In this document: one piece after another, positions 44,156-53,634 of the stretch
Layout of the letters: every line of letters begins with the position of its first letter
How positions within the stretch are numbered: the first letter of the stretch is position 1
The notes under the pieces: generated by a model
Told to the model about the DNA's origin: nothing
Databases searched by the model: none
Seen by the model: the letters and a program-made list of their open reading frames with translations, nothing else
Translations under genes and position numbers: made by a program
From: an uncultured Alphaproteobacteria bacterium
GTDB taxonomy: Bacteria; Pseudomonadota; Alphaproteobacteria; RF32; CAG-239
Length of the DNA stretch: 64,000 bases
Assembly: GCA_902464275.1 (NCBI GenBank)
Contig: CABQIK010000007.1
Coordinates: 9,579 to 73,578, forward strand
Direction: 5' to 3'

Positions 44156-45145
44156 TTACGGCAATGGCACCGCTTTTAGCAAAGAGCCGATAACATTATC
44201 AGCGCTGATGCCTTCCGCCTGCGTCTCAAAGCTCAAGATTACACGATGCCGCAAAACATCATAAACCACGGCGTGAATATCTTCCGGCGTAACAAAATCG
44301 CGCCCTGCGAGCCATGCGTTAATTTTAGCGCACTTATCAAGCGCAATGGTGGCGCGCGGACTTGCCCCAAACCGAACCGCGCCGGCAAGCTCGCCGTTAT
44401 ATTTTTCCGGCTTGCGAGTTGCCATAATCAACTGAATCAAATATTGCTCCACCGCTTCAGAAGTATGCACGTCCAAAACTTCGCGCTGAGCCGCCAAAAT
44501 TTCGGCAATATCTAATTTGGCAAACGATTTTTCCGCCTCTTGGCGGCAAATTTCACCGTCTTTGCAGGCTTTGTCTTCAGCGCGCACCAATTCCAAAATT
44601 TTCTTTTCGGTTTTAGCATCGGGTTGGTCAATTTTAATATAAAGCAAAAAGCGGTCAAGCTGCGCTTCCGGCAAAGTATAAGTTCCTTCATGCTCAATCG
44701 GATTTTGGGTAGCAAGCACCATAAACAATTCAGGCAGAGCATAACGTTTGCCGCCAACGCTCACCTGCCATTCCGCCATGGCCTCCAACAGCGCCGACTG
44801 CACTTTGGCAGGCGCGCGGTTAATTTCATCGGCTAACACAAAGTTGGAAAAAATCGGTCCGCGCCTGAACTCAAAATTTCCGGCAGAGGCAACATATATA
44901 TCGCTTCCGGTAATATCCGACGGCAGCAAATCAGGCGTAAACTGAATGCGGCTGAAGTCAGCGTTTACACTGTCGGCAAGCGTTTTAATCGCTTTGGTTT
45001 TGGCAAGCCCCGGAGCGCCCTCCACCAACGCATGACCGCCGGCAAGCATTGTAATCAGCAGTTTTTTAACCAAATCTTCCTGGCCGACAATTCTCTCTTC
45101 CAAATGATTTTTTAAGTTTATGATTTTATCGCGCAATTCTGACAT
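44156..45145 (-). CDS. MoxR-family AAA+ ATPase
   Basis: 329 aa. Walker A region VEGAPGLAKTKAIKTLA, Walker B FVLADEINRAPAKVQSALLE, sensor region FMVLATQNPIEHEGTYTLPE and arginine finger LDRFLLY, followed by the lid domain VRFGASPRATIALDKCAKI. It works as a chaperone-like motor with the DUF58 protein encoded immediately downstream. Confidence 0.92.
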   Translation of the reverse strand: MSELRDKIINLKNHLEERIVGQEDLVKKLLITMLAGGHALVEGAPGLAKTKAIKTLADSVNADFSRIQFTPDLLPSDITGSDIYVASAGNFEFRRGPIFSNFVLADEINRAPAKVQSALLEAMAEWQVSVGGKRYALPELFMVLATQNPIEHEGTYTLPEAQLDRFLLYIKIDQPDAKTEKKILELVRAEDKACKDGEICRQEAEKSFAKLDIAEILAAQREVLDVHTSEAVEQYLIQLIMATRKPEKYNGELAGAVRFGASPRATIALDKCAKINAWLAGRDFVTPEDIHAVVYDVLRHRVILSFETQAEGISADNVIGSLLKAVPLP

Positions 45146-45249
45146 AATACCCTCTTAATTGTTCATAAGTGCCTATAAAATATCTTCCCTTTCGGATAAT
45201 AATATTATATATATGGCTAATCGGTTAAAAAAACAAGAAGTATTGCACC

Positions 45250-47553
45250 ATGAACAACATTTTTGATTTGGAAGATTCCGCCGCTCAAGATTATGACAAC
45301 ATCAGCGCCCTGCGCCCTGAATATGCGTGGCTGAACACCTTAAATCCCGAACAGAGGCAAGCGGTTGAAACCACTGAAGGCCCGCTCTTGGTGCTGTCCG
45401 GCGCCGGAACCGGCAAAACCAAAGTTTTAACCACCCGCTTGGCATACATTTTAGCCACCATGAAGGCGCAGCCGCGGAATTGTTTGGTGGTAACTTTTAC
45501 CAACCGCGCCGCCAAAGAAATGAAAACCCGCGTGCAAGAAATGATTGGCGGAGTTGCCGATTCGGTTTGGCTCGGCACTTTTCACAGCATTTGCGTTAAA
45601 ATTTTGCGTTCGCATGCCGAACTTGCCGGCTTAAAATCTAATTTTACCATTTTGGGTGAGGACGACCAACGACGGTTGATTAAGCAAATTCTTGAAGCCG
45701 AAGGCATAGATGAAAAAAAATATCCGCCGCAGGCCTTTGTTGATAAAATTCAGCGTTGGAAAGATAAAAATCTGCCGGTAGATAAAGTTGCCGCCGATAA
45801 CAAAGACAACATCACGCTAATGGTTTATCAAAAATATCAGGCGCGTATGCTTGAGCTTAACTGCGTTGATTTTGGCGACATTTTGCTTTACACCCTCAAA
45901 ATTTTGCTTGAAAACCAAGAGGTTGTAAAAAAATATCAAAATCAGTTCAAATACATTATGGTTGATGAGTATCAAGACACCAACGTTACGCAATACATGT
46001 TTTTGCGTCTGCTTTCACAAATTCATCATAACTTATGTTGCGTGGGCGATGATGACCAATCCATTTATTCATGGCGCGGCGCCGAAGTTGAAAATATTTT
46101 GCGCTTTGAAAAAGATTTCAGCAACGCCAAAATTATCCGCCTTGAACGCAATTACCGTTCCACCGGCAATATTTTAAGAGCCGCCTCCAACTTAATCGGA
46201 CACAACGAGGCAAGACTCGGCAAAACCCTTAAAGTGGCGGAAAACTCCCCCGCCAACCGTTGCCCGAATGAAAAAATTAAAGTTATAAGCACCTACAACG
46301 GCGAGGAAGAAGCCAAATATGTGGCTGATGAAATTGAAAACTTAAAGCGCTCCGGCTATCTTTATTCTGATATGGCGGTTTTGGTACGCACTGCTTTTCA
46401 GACCCGTGAATTTGAAGAAAAATTTATTGCCGAAGCCATACCGTATCAGGTTATCGGCGGTCCCAAATTCTATGAGCGGCAGGAAGTGCGCGATTTGCTT
46501 GCTTATTTCAGAGTAATTTTGCAACCGGCGGACGATTTGGCGTTTGAGCGCATTATCAACAAACCGGCGCGCGGCATCGGCGCCAAAAGCGTTGAAAAAT
46601 TTCAGGATTACGCCCGCGAACATCATATTTCCATGTTTGCCGCCGTTAATAAAATGCTCGGCAACGGTTTAATCACCGGCAAAAGCAAAACCGCCCTTAC
46701 TGAATTAATGGAGCACTTCAATGAATGGCAAAAAACGGCGCAAGCGGTCAGTCCGGACGATTTAGCCGCACAGGTTTTGGACGATTCCGGTTACTTAGAC
46801 ATGCTTAAAAACGACAAATCGGCTGAAGCCCCGGGACGTATTGAAAACTTAAAAGAATTGGTCGGCGTCATGGGCGATTCTGACAATTATCCCACATTAG
46901 CCGACTTTTTAGAGCACGTCAGCTTAGTTATGGATAATGACAGCGCGGTAGATTCCAACAAAGTGCTGTTAATTACGCTGCACTCCGCCAAAGGCCTTGA
47001 ATTTAAGGTAGTATTTTTACCGGGGTGGGAAGAAGGTTTGTTTCCGCATCAACGCGCGCTTGATGAAGGCGGCAAAGACGCTTTGGAAGAAGAGCGCCGT
47101 TTAGCCTATGTTGCCATTACTCGCGCCCGCGAAAAACTTTATATTTTAACCGCATTTACCCGCCGTATTTACGGACAATGGCAGAACAACACGCCGTCGC
47201 GCTTTTTTAACGAGCTTCCGTCTGATTGTTTAGCAATCAGCAACAATGCCAACCGTTATTACAGCGGAGGTTATCAAAATTTCAGCAATTATCGCCGCAA
47301 ACCGAACAATGATTATAAAAAAACTAATAATTACCGTCAAACTTCCGATTATGATGAATGCAGCGAGCACGAATACAGCTATGAACCTGCTGATGATTAT
47401 GCGTCTTCTGCCAATAGCCTGAAAGGTCAGCGCGTATATCATGCCTCATTCGGATATGGCAAAATTTTAAGCGTCAGCGATGAAAAATGCGAAGTTTATT
47501 TTGATAAATACGGACGCAAAAAAATTATGGGCTCTTATCTTAAAAAAGTATAG
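45250..47553 (+). CDS. uvrD: UvrD/PcrA-type superfamily 1 helicase
   Basis: 767 aa 3'-5' DNA helicase. Motif Q/I LNPEQRQAVETTEGPLLVLSGAGTGKT, motif Ia TFTNRAAKEM, motif II VDEYQDTN, motif III VGDDDQSIYSWRGA, motif IV RLERNYRSTGNI, motif V ITLHSAKGLEFKVVFLPG and motif VI EERRLAYVAITRARE are all intact. The C-terminal tail is Asn/Tyr/Lys-rich and ends in a Tudor-like VYHASFGYGKILSV, seen in PcrA/UvrD for RNA polymerase contact. It acts in mismatch and excision repair and clears replication blocks. Confidence 0.94.
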   Translation: MNNIFDLEDSAAQDYDNISALRPEYAWLNTLNPEQRQAVETTEGPLLVLSGAGTGKTKVLTTRLAYILATMKAQPRNCLVVTFTNRAAKEMKTRVQEMIGGVADSVWLGTFHSICVKILRSHAELAGLKSNFTILGEDDQRRLIKQILEAEGIDEKKYPPQAFVDKIQRWKDKNLPVDKVAADNKDNITLMVYQKYQARMLELNCVDFGDILLYTLKILLENQEVVKKYQNQFKYIMVDEYQDTNVTQYMFLRLLSQIHHNLCCVGDDDQSIYSWRGAEVENILRFEKDFSNAKIIRLERNYRSTGNILRAASNLIGHNEARLGKTLKVAENSPANRCPNEKIKVISTYNGEEEAKYVADEIENLKRSGYLYSDMAVLVRTAFQTREFEEKFIAEAIPYQVIGGPKFYERQEVRDLLAYFRVILQPADDLAFERIINKPARGIGAKSVEKFQDYAREHHISMFAAVNKMLGNGLITGKSKTALTELMEHFNEWQKTAQAVSPDDLAAQVLDDSGYLDMLKNDKSAEAPGRIENLKELVGVMGDSDNYPTLADFLEHVSLVMDNDSAVDSNKVLLITLHSAKGLEFKVVFLPGWEEGLFPHQRALDEGGKDALEEERRLAYVAITRAREKLYILTAFTRRIYGQWQNNTPSRFFNELPSDCLAISNNANRYYSGGYQNFSNYRRKPNNDYKKTNNYRQTSDYDECSEHEYSYEPADDYASSANSLKGQRVYHASFGYGKILSVSDEKCEVYFDKYGRKKIMGSYLKKV

Positions 47554-47617
47554 CTTGTAAAACTTATAATCCTGATTACATAAACAGCATTGCGACTATG
47601 TTTCAAGGAGAAAAGCT

Positions 47618-47686
47618 ATGAAAATTTGGCATTGGATAGTTTTACTGGTGTTGGCCTTTGCGCTGATTATCACTTTTGCATATTAG
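47618..47686 (+). CDS. Candidate 22-residue single-span membrane microprotein
   Basis: An ATG at 47618 with a good ribosome site (AAGGAG 7 bases upstream) opens MKIWHWIVLLVLAFALIITF then AY and TAG at 47684-47686. The peptide is essentially one transmembrane helix with a Lys/Trp/His N-terminus. It lies between the helicase gene and a pilin-like leader. The hydrophobic content, strong ribosome site and correct stop suggest a real microprotein, but its length makes chance possible. Confidence 0.5.
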   Translation: MKIWHWIVLLVLAFALIITFAY

Positions 47687-47784
47687 GCATACAACTTATA
47701 CACAGCACGGACTCGTAAATATTGCAAAAAAAAAACGCGGAGTAAAATCTTCTTAAATTTAACAATTTGAGGAGATTTTAGCTC
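47687..47784 (+). repeat. Pilin-type leader repeat with ribosome-site hairpin, copy 2
   Basis: Shares ACTTATACACA, ACTCGTAAATATTGC and the A run with copies at 41121 and 59547. Hairpin 47740-47784: GAGTAAAATCTTCTTAAATT pairs with AATTTGAGGAGATTTTAGCTC (one bulged G), ending directly at the ATG at 47785. The GAGGAG ribosome site is in the 3' arm. Confidence 0.85.
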
Positions 47785-48404
47785 ATGAATACACAATCAG
47801 GTCGGTCTATGGTGGAAATGCTCGGCGTTCTTGCTATTATCGGCGTGCTCAGCGTCGGGGCTATCAGCGGTTACAGCAAAGCAATGATGAAGTACCGGCT
47901 TAACAAATATTCTGAACAAATTAACACTGTTATCAATGCCGTTGCTCGTAATGCCCAGAGCTTTAACAATATGGAAAACGGAACTGACTTAACTGAAACT
48001 TTTATCAAAATGGGAGAAATCCCGACTGATATGACAAAACCGAATAACTTCACCGGTATATATGATGTTTTTGGGCAAAAATGGCGAATTTTTATCGGTT
48101 CAACCGCCACAACAATCTTTTTATCAATGACCGGCTCATCATTAAAAACTTTATCTGCGGATAATTTAGCCATTTGCCAAACCACATTTACCGTAGCTAA
48201 AGAAAATGCCGATAGTATCAGATATATAGAAACCATCAGCAATGCCGGAACGGAAAATAAAATTGATAAGGCTTGGTTTGGCGACGCCTATTGCCACCAA
48301 TCAAATTGCCTGCGAAATTTACTATGGACGGTATTTACAATGCCTGCACTGCTCACAAAGGCGTCAATGAACCTATATATTTTCAAATAACATGGGATAA
48401 ATAA
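47785..48404 (+). pseudogene. Type IV pilin-like gene with C-terminal frameshift
   Basis: The zero frame runs 47785-48390 (201 aa). The N-terminus is a prepilin signal, MNTQSG then RSMVEMLGVLAIIGVLSVG, cleavage expected after Gly6 with Glu at +5, and a single membrane helix. It aligns with the paralogue at 59657 up to CLRNL (about residue 180), after which the zero frame reads LWTVFTMPALL. In another frame from 48324 the sequence MDGIYNACTAHKG... QITWDK matches the paralogue's LDDIYTFCAENTKG... AITWQR and stops at 48404. One base is therefore missing near 48319-48323 (AATTTACTATGG). This may be a true frameshift, a phase-variable state or a sequencing error. Called a pseudogene on that ground. 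Confidence 0.72.
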
Positions 48405-48409
48405 AACTT

Positions 48410-48447
48410 AAACCCCTGCTTCGGTTAAAAAGCAGGGGTTTATTTTT
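48410..48447. terminator. Bidirectional intrinsic terminator
   Basis: AAACCCCTGCT (48410-48420) pairs with AGCAGGGGTTT around a loop of about 10 bases, with T/A runs on both sides, serving the pilin-like gene (+) and pnp (-). Confidence 0.88.
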
Positions 48448-48461
48448 AAGCTTAACAGCGA

Positions 48462-50579
48462 TTATTCGCGGTCTTCACCGGTTTCTTGGTTTACGCGTTT
48501 GGCTGAAAGCTTCCACTTACCGCGGTTGTCAACACCCAAACATTTAACCCAAATGGTGTCACCTTCCTTATAGAAGTCTGAAACAGAGGCAATGCGCTCA
48601 TCTTTAACTTCCGAAATATGAACCAAACCTTCGGTAGTGCCGACAAAACGAACGAATGCGCCAAAATCCATAATTTTGGTAATAACACCTTTATAGATTT
48701 TGCCTTCTTCCGGAACGGCAATAATACCGTTAATAATATCCAAAGCAGCTTGTCCGTCTTCAGTGTTAGCAGAAGCAATTTGAACCACGCCGTCATCGGA
48801 AATATCAATTTTGGTATTGGTTTTTTCAATAATTTCACGAATAACTTTACCGCCTGAGCCGATAACTTCACGAATTTTATCAACCGGAATTTTGATTGAA
48901 ATAATACGCGGAGCAAGCGGCGACACATTAGCACGCGGCTCGGCAATCGCTTTTGCCATTTCACCCAAAATATGAATACGACCTTCATGCGCTTGCGCCA
49001 AAGCGTTTTTCATAATTTCTTTGGTGATAGATGTAATTTTAATATCCATCTGCAAAGCGGTAACGCCATCTTTGGTACCGGCAACTTTAAAGTCCATATC
49101 GCCAAGGTGGTCTTCATCACCCAAAATATCGGTCAAAATGGCAACTCTGCCGTCAGCTTCTTTAATCAAGCCCATGGCAATACCGGCAACCGGCTTTTTC
49201 ATCGGCACGCCGGCCGCTTCAAGTGATAAAGTTGTGCCGCATACGGTAGCCATTGATGATGAACCGTTAGATTCCATAATATCCGAAACAACACGAATAG
49301 AATACGGGAATTTTTCTTTATCGGTCGGCAACATCGGATGAATAGCGCGCCATGCCAATTTACCGTGACCGATTTCACGACGTCCCGGAGTACCTAAACG
49401 ACCGCATTCACCAACCGAGAACGGCGGGAAGTTATAATAAAGCATAAAGTCTTGCTTATACTCATTCATTAAGCCGTCAACAACCTGAGCATCATCTTCG
49501 GTGCCCAAAGTGGTAACAACCAAAGCCTGCGTTTCGCCGCGGGTAAACAAAGCCGAACCGTGAGTAGTCGGCAAAACATCGACTTCACAACTGATGGGGC
49601 GAACGGTTTTGGTATCGCGTCCGTCAATACGGCGGCCGGTGGTCAAAACTTTTTCGCGCATAACTTTGTGCATAATGTGCTCGATTACATCACCGATATA
49701 ACGAACTTCAAGTTCGTTTTCAGGATCAATACCGGCTTTAATTTCTTCAGCCAGCTGTCCCAAAGTGGTGCTGCGAGTTTGCTTATCAACTTCATTAAAA
49801 GCTTCTTCATATTTTTTAGCATAATCTTTTTCAATGCGGGTATACAACTCATCAAATTCTGCCGGAAACTTAGGTTCTTCCCAAGCCGGTTTGCCGGCCT
49901 GTTTAGCTAACTCGTTAATCATTTTAATAACCGGTTGGAAGCTTTCAAAACCAAACATAACCGCGCCGAGCATGGTTTCTTCCGAAAGCTCGTCAGCTTC
50001 TGATTCAACCATCAGCACGCCTTCTGACGTACCGGCAACGGCAAGTTCCAATTCTGAAGTTTTGCGTTCTTCCAAAGTCGGGTTCAAAATATATTCACCG
50101 TTTTTATAGCCGATTTTAGCAGCGCCGATAGGTCCCATAAACGGAATACCTGAAACTGCCAAAGCGGCAGAGGCTGCAATCATGGCAACAACATCAGAAT
50201 CGTTTTTTTGGTCATGCGACAAAGTTGTGCAAATAATTTGAACTTCATTTTTAAAAGCATCAGGAAACAACGGACGAATAGGACGGTCAATCAAACGTGA
50301 AATTAAAACTTCGCGTTCTGACGGTTTGCCTTCGCGTTTCATAAAGCCGCCCGGAATTTTACCGGTGGCATAATATTTTTCCTGATAGTTAACGGTTAAA
50401 GGGAAGAAATCCTGATCTGCTTTAGCTTCTTTTGCGGCAACAACCGTAGCAACAACAACAGTATCTCCATAAGAAGCCACCACTGCTCCGGTTGCCTGAC
50501 GAGCTATTTTTCCGGTTTCTAAAACCAATTTACGACCGCCCCAATCCATTTCTTGGCGGCATTCCTTAAATTCAATCAT
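48462..50579 (-). CDS. pnp: Polyribonucleotide nucleotidyltransferase (PNPase)
   Basis: 705 aa. Two RNase PH domains, a helical linker, then KH (VIGSGGKVIREIIEKTNTKI) and S1 (GKIYKGVITKIMDFGAFVRF) domains. The catalytic second PH domain shows the phosphate-binding SSSMA segment (ESNGSSSMATVCG) and the Asp pair in LGDEDHLGDMDFKVAG. It degrades RNA 3'-5' with phosphate and partners with RNase E. rpsO is 104 bases upstream, with hairpins between. Confidence 0.97.
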   Translation of the reverse strand: MIEFKECRQEMDWGGRKLVLETGKIARQATGAVVASYGDTVVVATVVAAKEAKADQDFFPLTVNYQEKYYATGKIPGGFMKREGKPSEREVLISRLIDRPIRPLFPDAFKNEVQIICTTLSHDQKNDSDVVAMIAASAALAVSGIPFMGPIGAAKIGYKNGEYILNPTLEERKTSELELAVAGTSEGVLMVESEADELSEETMLGAVMFGFESFQPVIKMINELAKQAGKPAWEEPKFPAEFDELYTRIEKDYAKKYEEAFNEVDKQTRSTTLGQLAEEIKAGIDPENELEVRYIGDVIEHIMHKVMREKVLTTGRRIDGRDTKTVRPISCEVDVLPTTHGSALFTRGETQALVVTTLGTEDDAQVVDGLMNEYKQDFMLYYNFPPFSVGECGRLGTPGRREIGHGKLAWRAIHPMLPTDKEKFPYSIRVVSDIMESNGSSSMATVCGTTLSLEAAGVPMKKPVAGIAMGLIKEADGRVAILTDILGDEDHLGDMDFKVAGTKDGVTALQMDIKITSITKEIMKNALAQAHEGRIHILGEMAKAIAEPRANVSPLAPRIISIKIPVDKIREVIGSGGKVIREIIEKTNTKIDISDDGVVQIASANTEDGQAALDIINGIIAVPEEGKIYKGVITKIMDFGAFVRFVGTTEGLVHISEVKDERIASVSDFYKEGDTIWVKCLGVDNRGKWKLSAKRVNQETGEDRE

Positions 50580-50612
50580 ATTTCTTTACCTTTCTTTTTC
50601 CTATAAACCTCA

Positions 50613-50669
50613 CCCGAAAACATTTTCGGGATTTTATAAAACTGCGGAGCCCCATTGCCCCGCAGTTTT
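50613..50669 (-). promoter_or_regulatory. Two hairpins between rpsO and pnp
   Basis: AAAACTGCGG (50638-50647) pairs with CCGCAGTTTT (50660-50669), and CCGAAAA with TTTTCGG lies at about 50614-50630. On the minus strand they follow rpsO. In Escherichia coli the equivalent region carries a terminator and an RNase III site by which PNPase regulates itself; the same role here is inference. Confidence 0.6.
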
Positions 50670-50683
50670 TTAATCTGTGACTA

Positions 50684-50953
50684 TTACTTACGCAGATCCA
50701 ATTTTTTAATCAAAGCCTGATATCTGTCTTCGCTTTTAGCTTTCAAGTGATCTAACAAGTGACGACGGCGACTAACCATTTTCATCAAACCCAAACGTGA
50801 GTGTAAATCTTTTGTATGAACATTGAAGTGTTCAATCAAAGTATTGATGCGGTAGGTCCAAATAGCAATTTGAACTTCCGGAGAACCGGTATCACCGGGC
50901 TTTGTGCCGTATTTGGCAATAATTTCTTGTTTCTGTTCGTTTGAAATCGACAT
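50684..50953 (-). CDS. rpsO: 30S ribosomal protein S15
   Basis: 89 aa, full length. Contains GDTGSPEVQIAIWTYRINTL, HSRLGLMKMVSRRRHLLDHL and the C-terminal RYQALIKKLDLRK. It binds 16S rRNA in the platform. Upstream truB is 15 bases away; the truB-rpsO-pnp order is the common one. Confidence 0.98.
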   Translation of the reverse strand: MSISNEQKQEIIAKYGTKPGDTGSPEVQIAIWTYRINTLIEHFNVHTKDLHSRLGLMKMVSRRRHLLDHLKAKSEDRYQALIKKLDLRK

Positions 50954-50968
50954 CTTTTTTTCCTTATG

Positions 50969-51877
50969 TTATAAATTAAAAACACGAATTGGCGAAATTT
51001 TTCGTTCGTCAACCCTAACCAGCGCTGTTAAACAACCCAAGCACAAAGCCGCCGCGGTTTTTCCGATTAAATTTTCAATCGGATATAATTTTGGCGAAAT
51101 GCCTTGTCCTTGTTTTAATTTAACGGCATCTTCTTCCGAAACGGCAATCACCGCGATGTCGCGCAGTGACGTCTCTGTCGGCAGAAGTAATTGCTGTCGC
51201 TCAATGGTATACACCATATTTTTTACATTTTCCAGTAAAATTGTGTCATCAAGCGAAAATATTCCGCATTTAGTGCGGCGCAATGCCGCCAAATGCCCGA
51301 CTGTATTGAGTTTTAAGGCAATATCTTTACCCAATGTTCGCACATAAGTTCCCTTAGAGCAAGCCACTCTGAACTTAAACAATATATCGCTAAGCTGCTC
51401 TTTTAACTCCAGTTCATAAATTTCAACCTGCCGCGGCGGTATGGCAACGTCTTTGCCCTGACGCGCCAGCTTATAAGCCCGCTCCCCGTTGATTTTTATG
51501 GCCGAATAAGCAGGCGGAACTTGTGTAATTGTCCCCGTAAATTGCGGCAAAACCGCCAAAATTTCCGCTTTGGTCGGAATTTTTGCCGATTCGCTTATAA
51601 CCTCGCCCTCGCAGTCATCAGTGTTGGTGGCAGTGCCAAACTGCAAAACAAACTCATATTCTTTTTTACCGTCCATTACAAACGGAATAAGTTTGGTTGC
51701 CTCTCCGAACGCAACCGGCAAAACTCCGGTAGCAAACGGGTCAAGCGTTCCGGCATGCCCGTTTTTGTTGGCGTTAAGCAAGCGGCGGGTTAAATTAACC
51801 ACATCGGTTGAACCCGTATTCTGCGGCTTGTCAATTATCAGCCAACCGTTTACATCGTCATATTTTGTGCGTTTCAT
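50969..51877 (-). CDS. truB: tRNA pseudouridine(55) synthase TruB
   Basis: 302 aa. Contains the family motif GHAGTLDPFATGVLPVAFGEAT with the catalytic Asp, then RAYKLARQG and CSKGTYVRTLGKDI. It makes pseudouridine 55 in the T-loop of tRNAs. Its ATG overlaps the end of the ZIP gene by 4 bases. Confidence 0.96.
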   Translation of the reverse strand: MKRTKYDDVNGWLIIDKPQNTGSTDVVNLTRRLLNANKNGHAGTLDPFATGVLPVAFGEATKLIPFVMDGKKEYEFVLQFGTATNTDDCEGEVISESAKIPTKAEILAVLPQFTGTITQVPPAYSAIKINGERAYKLARQGKDVAIPPRQVEIYELELKEQLSDILFKFRVACSKGTYVRTLGKDIALKLNTVGHLAALRRTKCGIFSLDDTILLENVKNMVYTIERQQLLLPTETSLRDIAVIAVSEEDAVKLKQGQGISPKLYPIENLIGKTAAALCLGCLTALVRVDERKISPIRVFNL

Positions 51878-52662
51878 TCAAGCACCATAAACAAATAGGT
51901 CATTACAATAAAGCCTGAAAACACCGCAAAAGCCGATTTTTCCGTTTGTTTATAACCATATGTTTCCGGCAAAATTTCATTTACCACCACAAACAGCAGC
52001 GTTCCGCCCGCCATCGCCATCGCATACGGAATAAACGCCGTGCCGAACCCGATAAACAATAACCCGAGCAAAGCCCCAAACGGCTGAATAAGTCCTAGCA
52101 AACACGAAGTAAACGCCGCTTTTAATCTGCTTTCACCGGCGCCGACCAACGATATTGCTATGGTCAAACCTTCCGGAATATTATGCAGGGCGATTCCTAA
52201 AACCAAGCTCAGCGGATTTATCATATTTTCAGCGCTGTAAGCAACCCCGACCGCCAATCCTTCCGGCAGTTTATGAAGCGAAATGGCAATAATAAAAAGC
52301 CATGCCTTGCGCAAACTGAAAAACGGTCCGTGATGTCCCATATTGTTATGCTCATGCGGCAGCAAATCATTTAGGAGCCATACCAACGAAACTCCTAAAA
52401 ACACCGCCGCGCAATACCAAAAGCTTGCGGTATGAATTTCGGCGCCGGAATTAACAATTTCTTGCATTGACGGCACCAACAGCGCAAAAAACGACGCCGC
52501 CAACATAACGCCGGCCGCCACGTTCAACATCGTGTTAATATCGCCTTTAGAATATTTGTTTTTCAAAAAAACGGCAAAACCGCCGATACCGGTAAAAAGT
52601 CCGGCCACCACCGCCGCCAAGAATCCGCTTATAAACGACGGATTAGCTAACAGAGCCTCCAT
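51874..52662 (-). CDS. ZIP-family divalent metal transporter
   Basis: 262 aa with about eight spans. The metal pathway motifs HKLPEGLAVGVAYS and ALHNIPEGLTIAISL on the central spans are the ZIP signature (HxxPE twice). A His-rich cytoplasmic loop (LLPHEHNNMGHHGP) lies between spans 3 and 4. It likely imports zinc, with other divalent metals possible. It overlaps the upstream nucleoside-hydrolase-like gene by 20 bases and the truB start by 4, so the whole group is a tight cluster. Confidence 0.88.
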   Translation of the reverse strand: MEALLANPSFISGFLAAVVAGLFTGIGGFAVFLKNKYSKGDINTMLNVAAGVMLAASFFALLVPSMQEIVNSGAEIHTASFWYCAAVFLGVSLVWLLNDLLPHEHNNMGHHGPFFSLRKAWLFIIAISLHKLPEGLAVGVAYSAENMINPLSLVLGIALHNIPEGLTIAISLVGAGESRLKAAFTSCLLGLIQPFGALLGLLFIGFGTAFIPYAMAMAGGTLLFVVVNEILPETYGYKQTEKSAFAVFSGFIVMTYLFMVLE

Positions 52663-53632
52663 CTTCTTTATCTCCTTGCTTTTTCATTAATTGCGCCAGT
52701 GTAATTTTTTGCGGCACAAACATATCTTTATATATAGAGCAAAACTTGTTTTTCATAGCCTCAGCATCATTAACTTCGGCAAAAAACACATTTTTATCCG
52801 CCGCGTCATGTTTAGCAAATTCGCCGCCGGCTTTTTTAAATTCCGCGTCGGCAACCGCTAAAGCCGAAAGCATATCATATTGCTGCGATACCGGCGATTC
52901 GCACTTTGCCGCGCGCAACTGCTTAACCACCAAATTTTTGCTGTTTTCCGCCGCGTCTGAAAATTCCGTCTGCATATTTAAGCTTTTTACGCTCTCCGGC
53001 GTAACAACCACTAACCGCACATCATTATTTTGCGCGTATTCAAACAGCGTTTCCGCCGCCGGAGCACCGAACTTAAAGTTAAAGCTGCTATTATCCGGCG
53101 TATATTTTCCGCCTTCCGATTTTTGCGGCAACACATTGCCCATTACCACAATTTTTTTAACTTTTTTCTTCACCACATCGGCGGTCGCGCTCAAAAACTT
53201 GGCAAAATCCGGAAACGGCGCGTTAAGCAGTATCACAATTTTTTTATCTTTAACCGACTTAAAATACTCTTGCATAAAAGTCATGCCGCTGCGCAAAATT
53301 GCCGAACCATTAACTTCAAATTCGTGCGAAAATTCATTCTCGGGATAAATATTTTCCTCTGCCTCATTTTGCAGCTCATAATCGCCCCCGGGCACCACCC
53401 GTACAAACGGCATATTAAGCAAGCTCATCACCCCTTTGGCATAAAGCGCCCGACGGCGGCGGGTTTCAAACGCGCCCAATTCGGTTATTATGCCTTTAAG
53501 CTCAATCTGTTTGGTTTTCGCCAAATAAGCCAAAACCGGCATTGCCGCCAAATCGTCATAATAACCATTGTTAATGTCGGTAAAAACCAACACTTCAGGT
53601 ATAGTGCGTTCTTTTTGCTTTTTTTGCGCCAT
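52643..53632 (-). CDS. Nucleoside-hydrolase-like protein with altered calcium site
   Basis: 329 aa. The start resembles the inosine/uridine nucleoside hydrolase fold: VLVFTDINNGYYDDLAAMPV in place of the DTDPGxDDAxAL signature, and later DNSSFNFKFGAPAAETLF like the FNxxxDPEAA segment. The paired Asp (DD) is present, but the leading DxD is DIN with one extra residue, so one calcium-ligand Asp is lost or displaced. Function is therefore uncertain; it may act on a different ribosyl compound or be inactive. It ends in a Lys/Glu-rich tail. Position between gatB (2-base gap) and the ZIP gene (20-base overlap) implies a shared operon without an obvious functional link. Confidence 0.65.
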   Translation of the reverse strand: MAQKKQKERTIPEVLVFTDINNGYYDDLAAMPVLAYLAKTKQIELKGIITELGAFETRRRRALYAKGVMSLLNMPFVRVVPGGDYELQNEAEENIYPENEFSHEFEVNGSAILRSGMTFMQEYFKSVKDKKIVILLNAPFPDFAKFLSATADVVKKKVKKIVVMGNVLPQKSEGGKYTPDNSSFNFKFGAPAAETLFEYAQNNDVRLVVVTPESVKSLNMQTEFSDAAENSKNLVVKQLRAAKCESPVSQQYDMLSALAVADAEFKKAGGEFAKHDAADKNVFFAEVNDAEAMKNKFCSIYKDMFVPQKITLAQLMKKQGDKEDGGSVS

Positions 53633-53634
53633 AA

